A stretch of 10,708 nucleotides of DNA. Source: an uncultured Spongiibacteraceae bacterium (GTDB lineage: Bacteria > Pseudomonadota > Gammaproteobacteria > Pseudomonadales > CAMLJR01). Position numbers and translations under genes: made by a program. The stretch is from the NCBI GenBank assembly GCA_946480345.1, contig CAMLJR010000105.1, positions 1 through 10,708 on the forward strand, written 5' to 3'. Position 1 is the first letter of the stretch; each line of letters begins with the position of its first letter. Under the pieces are notes generated by a model. The model saw only the letters and a list, made by a program, of their open reading frames with translations. It did not search any database and was not told the origin of the DNA. This document shows positions 5,842 to 10,708 of this stretch, piece after piece.

Positions 5842-8627
5842 TCCGTTTCCTCCACTGCGTTTCTTTCTATATCGCCATCGCCAGAATGATTCGCCTCGTC
5901 GAATTGATGCGCGATACGGCAGACGCTGGCGAGATCGCAATAAGTGCACGCGCTTCCCGCTTTCGGATCGACGACCGCGTTGCCGGCGATAAAATCGTGC
6001 GCCAGATTTTCGAGAATCGTTTTCCAGCGGGCTTGTAACGATGCCCAGCTATCGGCGGAAAACTCTTCGCCGAGTTGCGCTGCCGTGCGAAATCCCTGCG
6101 CTTGTAATACGTCATCGCCAACGCCAACGAATTGCGGTTTTTCGTTGCGCACCTGCGCAAATGCAATGCCTGCCACCTTGTTGTCATCGCCACTGCCACT
6201 ATCTCTTTTACTGTCACTGCCATTCAACAGAACGCTATAAAGCGGCAATTGCGGCTCATCCGGCCTTTCGCCCAACCATTCTTCGACGCGGCAATTCAGA
6301 TTTTTCGTTTTGTAATCGACCACGAGTAACCGGCCGTCGTCGAGCCGATCGATACGATCGACGCGCAACCGTAATTGCAACCCCGCGAATTGCAGATCGC
6401 GCCGCTGCTCGATGGCATCGACTACAAAGCTGCCGCGTTCGCTTTCGATGCTTAACCATTGCTGCAATAAACGCGTAAGCCGTATTGCTTCCAACCGAAG
6501 AAAGCGATGGCCGATGCGATGTGCATTGCGCTCGCGAAACGATTTCAACGCGAATTCAGCGGCGCGCTCGCATAAATCGACACGTTGCGTTTCGCTTAAT
6601 GCAATTAACGCTGCATGCGTTTTCAATTCGCGCCATACCATTTCCAGCGCGGTGTGCAGAATATTGCCGCGTTCGGCTGCATCCAGACCGGCGACCGGCT
6701 CATCGAGCGCTTGCGCACCGAGCCGATGCCGCGCAAATGCGCGAAATGGACACGCCGCTTGATCTTTAAACAAACCGGCGCCACCGTGCGCACGCTCGCC
6801 GGTAACAAATACCGGAGCGTTACCGGATTCGAATGTATCGAGCGCATGGTGTTCGTTGTCGGCGCGCCAACGTTGTTCGCTTGGTAAAAGTTCGTCGCAG
6901 CCGCCGCCGAGTAATTCCGTTAGATCTATTTGCGGTACCAAAGCGAACAACGGGCTTGGCCCACATTCAACTTCCTCGCGTTCGCGCTGATAACTGACGA
7001 TTACATGCTCCGCACTGGCGAGCAGCGATTGGGTGAGACGTTGCGCGATTGCGTATTCGCGGTCGGCATCGCAACGCGGCATGCGCAAACGGCGCTGTAA
7101 TTCGCGCGGCATTAACGGATGCGCGCTCGCGGCCGGCGGCCAGCAATCCTCGCCCATTTCGCAAATCCACAATCCGCTGAATTGCAGCCCCGCCGCTTCG
7201 AGTACGCCGAGTACCTGTATCGGCGTATCTACCGTTTGCGGTTGAAATACCAACGCCTGCACGAGTTGCCGCAACCGCTGCAATGCCTGCGTCCTGTCGA
7301 ATGTGCCGGCGAGCTGATCGAACTGCGCGAAATCGATCAACGCCTGCTGCCATTGCGCGTGCTGCTGATATTCGATGCTGTCGAGCGTGCGCGTACCGGG
7401 CCAACCCAACAGCGTGAGCCACTGCGAGAATTGATCGGCCCACGCACTCGCGCTCATGCGTGCGCTCGCCAAACGCTCGCGTCGCACATGTTCGCCGAGT
7501 TGCTGTAATTGCGCAGGCAAAGGCCATTCGGGAAATTGCTGTGCGACGGCATCGGCGCATTGACGCACTTGCGCGGCGCTCAATTCGGCAACGCGCAAGT
7601 CAGTGATATTTTCGATGAACGCAACGATCGGTTCGATCGCATCCGCGCCATTTAAAAACGGCGCGCGTATTAATTGCATCAGTGTTTGCAATTCGATCTT
7701 CGGCGCCGTTAATTCGAGTAATTGCAACGCACATCGAATCAGCGGTGTTTGCGCCAGTGGTTCGCCGGCGGAGAAATTTAGCGGCGGCAATTGGCGCGAT
7801 TGGTTCGGCGAGATGTGATCGGGCGTCAATACATCGAGCAATACGCGTTCGACCACCGCGCGCTGCTGATTCAAGTTCGGCACGACGATCGCAAACGGAC
7901 CGTGCGGATTATTTTGCATCTGCTGCTGCACCCACAGCGCAGCCGCCTGCAATTGTTGCTCGAACGTATCGCAACCGACGCATTGCGCATCGCGCAACCG
8001 GTTCGGCAATTCGAGTTCGGAAAATTCGCTGCGTTGCAGCAACGTTCTATACAACGGCGGCATATCGTCGAAACCGATGCCGATTATTTTTTGCGGCAAG
8101 TCGATACGATTTTGCAGCGCCGCTTCAACAACGCGTCGATCGCGCTCGGCCACAACGATCGCGTTACGCCCGCTGCATTCGCGCTCGAAGCGATCTAGCC
8201 ATTCAATAAATGTCGCCGTGTCGGGCTGCGCGAGAAATTCATCGCGAATATTCGAGCGCAGCGGTAATTGCTGCCAAAGCGCCAGCGTGCGATAAGCGCT
8301 CGCGCTTTGCTCCGCAGCTTGCGCAGGACGCAACAACGGCACCGAACCGGCGCGCACGGATTGTTCCCATAGCGCCGATTCCTGCGCGGGCGATAACACC
8401 CATTGACCGAGCGCGAGCGGATCGGCGCGAAAAATCATCTGCTGCCATAACGTTTGCAGCCAATCGGCAATCGCCATGATCGGCGCTGCGGGAGCGGCGT
8501 CGAGTCCTGCCGCCAGAGCCATACGTATACGACTCGCTAGGCGGCGATTTGGCGTCAGCATCAACGTCCCATCGGCCAGCGCCGGGCGCAGTAATGCAGC
8601 ATCGAAAAGCAGGGCTTGCTGGGTCAT
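5838..8627 (-). CDS. AddB-like Fe-S PD-(D/E)XK nuclease subunit, probable DNA repair protein
   Basis: This 929-residue protein resembles AddB, the partner of AddA in double-strand-break processing. It fits what I recall of a proteobacterial family called 'probable DNA repair protein' (TIGR03623). The nuclease is in the last 300 residues: C626 in ACPFRAF; H658 in GNILH; D757 and D771-Y-K773 in LLVVDYKTK; Q793 and Y797 in QLPLY; then C894-x2-C897-x5-C903. The four cysteines flank the nuclease as in the Fe-S clusters of AddB and Cas4. A conserved-looking AddB-type segment, LWICEMGEDCWPP, lies at 486-498. The N-terminal third has no GKT Walker A; LTPNRRLASRIR near 24-35 sits where the helicase-derived fold begins. 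The start at 8627 is chosen because a -10-like TACAAT lies just upstream, inside the longer open frame that begins at 8720. No clear Shine-Dalgarno site precedes it. A Ser/Asp/Gly-rich insert lies at 803-819. The protein is rich in Gln and Leu. Confidence 0.9.
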   Translation of the reverse strand: MTQQALLFDAALLRPALADGTLMLTPNRRLASRIRMALAAGLDAAPAAPIMAIADWLQTLWQQMIFRADPLALGQWVLSPAQESALWEQSVRAGSVPLLRPAQAAEQSASAYRTLALWQQLPLRSNIRDEFLAQPDTATFIEWLDRFERECSGRNAIVVAERDRRVVEAALQNRIDLPQKIIGIGFDDMPPLYRTLLQRSEFSELELPNRLRDAQCVGCDTFEQQLQAAALWVQQQMQNNPHGPFAIVVPNLNQQRAVVERVLLDVLTPDHISPNQSRQLPPLNFSAGEPLAQTPLIRCALQLLELTAPKIELQTLMQLIRAPFLNGADAIEPIVAFIENITDLRVAELSAAQVRQCADAVAQQFPEWPLPAQLQQLGEHVRRERLASARMSASAWADQFSQWLTLLGWPGTRTLDSIEYQQHAQWQQALIDFAQFDQLAGTFDRTQALQRLRQLVQALVFQPQTVDTPIQVLGVLEAAGLQFSGLWICEMGEDCWPPAASAHPLMPRELQRRLRMPRCDADREYAIAQRLTQSLLASAEHVIVSYQREREEVECGPSPLFALVPQIDLTELLGGGCDELLPSEQRWRADNEHHALDTFESGNAPVFVTGERAHGGAGLFKDQAACPFRAFARHRLGAQALDEPVAGLDAAERGNILHTALEMVWRELKTHAALIALSETQRVDLCERAAEFALKSFRERNAHRIGHRFLRLEAIRLTRLLQQWLSIESERGSFVVDAIEQRRDLQFAGLQLRLRVDRIDRLDDGRLLVVDYKTKNLNCRVEEWLGERPDEPQLPLYSVLLNGSDSKRDSGSGDDNKVAGIAFAQVRNEKPQFVGVGDDVLQAQGFRTAAQLGEEFSADSWASLQARWKTILENLAHDFIAGNAVVDPKAGSACTYCDLASVCRIAHQFDEANHSGDGDIERNAVEETE
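5848..5853 (-). promoter_or_regulatory. Strong ribosome binding site for the AddA-like gene
   Basis: On the minus strand this reads GGAGGA, followed by six bases and then the ATG at 5841. It lies inside the last codons of the AddB-like gene. It is by far the best Shine-Dalgarno match in the window, and it fixes the AddA-like start at the ATGA overlap rather than at the longer open frame beginning at 5949. Confidence 0.88.
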
Positions 8628-8654
8628 GGAGTCGGCCGGTAAAAACAAGCGGGC

Positions 8655-8660
8655 ATTGTA
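8655..8660 (-). promoter_or_regulatory. Possible -10 element for the minus-strand operon
   Basis: On the minus strand this is TACAAT within GGTTACAATGCC, five of six matches to the sigma-70 -10 consensus. Transcription would start near 8648, leaving a leader of about 20 bases before the AddB-like ATG at 8627. No good -35 hexamer lies 16-18 bases upstream. An alternative upstream site has TTGACC at 8740-8745 as a -35 but a poor -10. The assignment rests on one hexamer and its position. Confidence 0.35.
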
Positions 8661-8751
8661 ACCGCGCCTTGTCTTCGCCGCTCCGCCCGCTTTGGCCGCG
8701 CTACGGCAAAAAACATTCAAAAGCCGACATCCCGAAACAGGTCAATTTCGG

Positions 8752-8757
8752 TACAAT
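8752..8757 (+). promoter_or_regulatory. Possible -10 element for aroF
   Basis: TACAAT within CGGTACAATCGCC matches five of six bases of the sigma-70 -10 consensus. Transcription would start near 8764, about 32 bases before the aroF ATG. There is no convincing -35 at the proper spacing; GACA at 8726-8729 is too far away. No TyrR-box-like TGTAAA-N6-TTTACA pattern is visible in the intergenic region, so regulation by TyrR is not supported here. Confidence 0.35.
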
Positions 8758-8795
8758 CGCCAGCCCTGTTATGAATACAAAGTACGGAATCCGTC

Positions 8796-9869
8796 ATGCC
8801 CGATAGCGTCGTCGAGAACTTAAACGTCACCGCTCAGGAAGTGTTGATCACGCCTGACCAGCTCAAGGCCGCCCTGCCGATGTCCGCCGCAGCGCGCGAA
8901 ACCATCACACATAGCCGCGAAGTCATCCGCAATATTCTCGACCGCAAGGACCACCGCCTATTCGTTGTGGTCGGCCCCTGCTCGATTCACGATGTCGATG
9001 CCGCCCACGACTATGCGCGCCGCCTGAAAAAACTCGCCGATGAAGTGAGCGATACGCTGTTCATCGTCATGCGCGTGTATTTTGAGAAACCTCGTACGAC
9101 GGTCGGCTGGAAAGGCCTAATCAACGATCCGTACATGAACGACACATTCAAAATTCAGGACGGTTTGCACATCGGCCGCAAGCTGCTGCTCGATATTGCG
9201 GAAATGGGTCTGCCGACATCAACCGAAGCGCTCGATCCGATTTCGCCGCAATATCTGCAGGATTGCATTACCTGGTCCGCCATCGGCGCACGCACGACCG
9301 AATCGCAAACCCACCGCGAAATGGCCAGCGGCCTCAGCTCGTCGATCGGTTTCAAGAACGGCACCGACGGCGGTCTCGCCGTTGCGATTAACGCATTGAA
9401 ATCGGTATCGCAACCGCACCGTTTTCTCGGCATTAATTCCGAGGGACAAGTTGCCGTCATCCACACCAAAGGCAATGCGTATTCGCACATCGTATTGCGC
9501 GGCGGCAGCAACGGTCCGAATTACGATTCGGTGCATATCGCATTGTGCGAGCAGGAATTGGCGAAAGCGAAAATCCAACCGAACATCATGGTCGATTGCT
9601 CGCACGCGAATTCGAACAAGCAACCGGAACTGCAACCGCTGGTCATCGAAAACGTCACCAATCAAGTGCTCGAAGGCAATAAATCGATTGTCGGCTTGAT
9701 GGTCGAAAGTAATTTATTCGCCGGCGCGCAATCGATTCCCGACGATTTAAGCAAACTGCAATACGGCGTATCGGTCACCGACGGCTGCATCGGCTGGGAC
9801 AGCACCGAGCAATCGCTGCGTGCAATGCGCGATAAATTGAAAGGAAAGTTGAAAGAACGACTCGGTTAA
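8796..9869 (+). CDS. aroF: 3-deoxy-7-phosphoheptulonate synthase, AroF-like (class I)
   Basis: This 357-residue enzyme condenses phosphoenolpyruvate with erythrose 4-phosphate to make DAHP, the first committed step of the shikimate pathway. The metal ligands of the E. coli AroG family are present as C62 (GPCSIHD), H270 (DCSHANSNK), E304 and D329. The phosphoenolpyruvate-binding residues are R93, K98 (EKPRTTVGWKGLINDP), R166, K187 and R235 (LRGG). From memory the sequence follows AroF more closely than AroG or AroH: the N-terminus EVLITPDQLKAALPMS, EALDPISPQYL, PHRFLGIN and KLQYGVSVTD all match AroF-type wording. N8 aligns with AroF N8, a position linked to tyrosine feedback inhibition, so tyrosine sensitivity is a reasonable inference but not proven. 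The ATG at 8796 is chosen from alignment length; the upstream CGGA is a weak ribosome site. It is divergent from the DNA-repair operon and ends with a strong terminator, so it is probably monocistronic. Confidence 0.96.
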   Translation: MPDSVVENLNVTAQEVLITPDQLKAALPMSAAARETITHSREVIRNILDRKDHRLFVVVGPCSIHDVDAAHDYARRLKKLADEVSDTLFIVMRVYFEKPRTTVGWKGLINDPYMNDTFKIQDGLHIGRKLLLDIAEMGLPTSTEALDPISPQYLQDCITWSAIGARTTESQTHREMASGLSSSIGFKNGTDGGLAVAINALKSVSQPHRFLGINSEGQVAVIHTKGNAYSHIVLRGGSNGPNYDSVHIALCEQELAKAKIQPNIMVDCSHANSNKQPELQPLVIENVTNQVLEGNKSIVGLMVESNLFAGAQSIPDDLSKLQYGVSVTDGCIGWDSTEQSLRAMRDKLKGKLKERLG

Positions 9870-9879
9870 GTCGCCCTGT

Positions 9880-9910
9880 AAAATGCCTGCAATTGCAGGC
9901 ATTTTTATTT
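9880..9910 (+). terminator. Rho-independent terminator of aroF
   Basis: A perfect inverted repeat of 11 bp (AAAATGCCTGC, loop AATT, GCAGGCATTTT) starts 10 bases after the aroF stop codon and runs into TTATTT. The A-tract before the stem and T-tract after it make a textbook intrinsic terminator on the plus strand. It insulates the SMP-30-family gene from aroF read-through. Confidence 0.92.
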
Positions 9911-9972
9911 GCCGAAAATACTGGCGCAGGCCTCACGGTGCGCATAACAATAAAACGCATAGAGTGACGACA

Positions 9973-10708
9973 ATGATCGCTTTATCAAAACCCGAAACAG
10001 TAATCGATGGTTTGACGCTGCCGGAATGTCCGCGCTGGCATGATGGGGCACTGTATTTTTCGGATATTACCGCCGGCCGCATTTATCGCCATGAACCCAA
10101 TGGTCAAACGGAAACGGTGTATCAATCCGCCGACGATTTTATTGGCGGTCTCGGGTTCATCGGCGATGAACTCGTGTGCGTTCAATCGAAACAGCGGTTG
10201 TTGACCAAAATTTGTAACGGCAATAGCGCGAAATATGCTGACCTGAGCGATGTGTGCCGCTTCGTGCTCAACGATATGGCCACAACGCGCAGCTGTGCTT
10301 ACGTCAGCCAGCCAGGTTTCGATATCTGGAGCACTTCTGCGGAAGGCATGCCACCGCCCACCGAAATTATCGCGGTCAACACAACCGGTACCACCCGCAT
10401 TGCAGCCCGCAACATGATGTCGCCTAATGGCATGGCCATCAGTCCGGATGGCAAAACACTCTACGTCGCCGAATCCACGGCGCTGCGAATTACCTGCTTC
10501 GATATCAACCTCAACGACAATACGCTGTCCAACCCGCGCGTTTTCGCGACATTGCCGGAAGGCGGAATTCCCGATGGCATCTGTCTCGACGCCGCAGGTG
10601 CAGTATGGGCGGCGGTACCAGTAGCAGCGCGAGCCGACGGCTATTTCGCGGGCCCTGGCGTCATTCGTATGACGAGTGATGGTAAGGCCACACACGGAGT
10701 GCCGGTTG
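9973..10708 (+). CDS. SMP-30/gluconolactonase/LRE-family protein, cut by the right edge
   Basis: The first 245 residues of a six-bladed beta-propeller of the SMP-30/gluconolactonase family are present; the C-terminal end lies outside the window. Family members are metal-dependent lactonases that open sugar lactones, though many have untested substrates. The opening LPECPRWHDGALYFSDI is characteristic. The likely metal ligands are E18, N152 (SPNGMAISPDGKTLYVAES) and D201 (IPDGICLD), nearly coincident with E18, N154 and D204 of human SMP30. N100-D101 matches the substrate-side Asn-Asp, but the Arg two residues before that Asn in SMP30 is Val98 here, so substrate preference may differ. There is no signal peptide, which suggests a cytoplasmic protein. 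The ATG at 9973 has a modest GAGTG ribosome site six bases upstream. The gene lies about 60 bases beyond the aroF terminator and so needs its own promoter, which I cannot identify confidently. Confidence 0.9.
   Translation, partial: MIALSKPETVIDGLTLPECPRWHDGALYFSDITAGRIYRHEPNGQTETVYQSADDFIGGLGFIGDELVCVQSKQRLLTKICNGNSAKYADLSDVCRFVLNDMATTRSCAYVSQPGFDIWSTSAEGMPPPTEIIAVNTTGTTRIAARNMMSPNGMAISPDGKTLYVAESTALRITCFDINLNDNTLSNPRVFATLPEGGIPDGICLDAAGAVWAAVPVAARADGYFAGPGVIRMTSDGKATHGVPV

Noticed and set aside
5842..5949. Longer N-terminus for the AddA-like protein starting at 5949
   Set aside because: The extra 36 residues are basic and unlike a helicase N-terminus, overlap the AddB-like coding end, and lie upstream of the strong GGAGGA site and ATGA junction that fix the start at 5841.
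8628..8720. Longer N-terminus for the AddB-like protein starting at 8720
   Set aside because: The extension covers the probable TACAAT -10 element and reads as low-complexity Ala/Arg/Gly residues without family resemblance.
9911..9972. Promoter for the SMP-30-family gene around CATAACAATAAAAC
   Set aside because: The AT-rich patch lacks a convincing -10 hexamer with a properly spaced -35, so I did not list it.
9985..10695. 236-codon open frame on the minus strand
   Set aside because: It is a shadow of the SMP-30-family gene, whose plus-strand frame carries clear family motifs; the minus-strand product has no recognisable features.
1..10708. CRISPR array, tRNA, insertion sequence or phage-derived element
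   Set aside because: I saw no regularly spaced direct repeats, no tRNA cloverleaf-like sequence and no transposase or integrase motifs on either strand.

Overview
The window looks like ordinary chromosomal DNA of a proteobacterium, most likely a gammaproteobacterium. The GC content is moderate, and the DAHP synthase and the 23S rRNA methyltransferase align closely, from memory, with E. coli AroF and RlmD. The AddB-like protein matches what I recall of a beta/gammaproteobacterial 'probable DNA repair protein' family. The taxonomic placement is an inference. I see no insertion sequence, phage gene, tRNA, rRNA or CRISPR array.

Layout: about 8.5 kb on the minus strand is a tight head-to-tail cluster, read from right to left. 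It holds an AddB-like Fe-S nuclease subunit (8627 to 5838), an AddA/RecB-like helicase-nuclease (5841 to 2416, with a 4-base ATGA overlap), the 23S rRNA m5U methyltransferase RlmD (2399 to 1107, after a 16-base gap) and a PAP2-family membrane phosphatase (1073 to 174, after a 33-base gap). This is probably one operon read from a promoter near 8655. Positions 1-173 hold no convincing gene. A 168-base divergent intergenic region (8628-8795) separates the operon from a plus-strand AroF-type DAHP synthase (8796-9869), which ends in a strong intrinsic terminator. An SMP-30/gluconolactonase-family gene starts at 9973 and runs off the right edge.

How the genes work together: the first two minus-strand genes form a two-subunit, two-nuclease double-strand-break resection machine resembling AddAB. 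The AddA-like subunit carries the intact superfamily 1 motor and a RecB-type nuclease. The AddB-like subunit has no recognisable Walker A but keeps a four-cysteine Fe-S nuclease, so the complex would be single-motor and dual-nuclease. This is a divergent but recognisable branch of AddAB rather than a wholly new system. RlmD and the phosphatase have no obvious mechanistic link to DNA repair and are probably co-transcribed passengers. AroF commits carbon to aromatic amino acid synthesis and is independent. The most interesting material is in the AddAB-like pair and in the compact divergent regulatory region.
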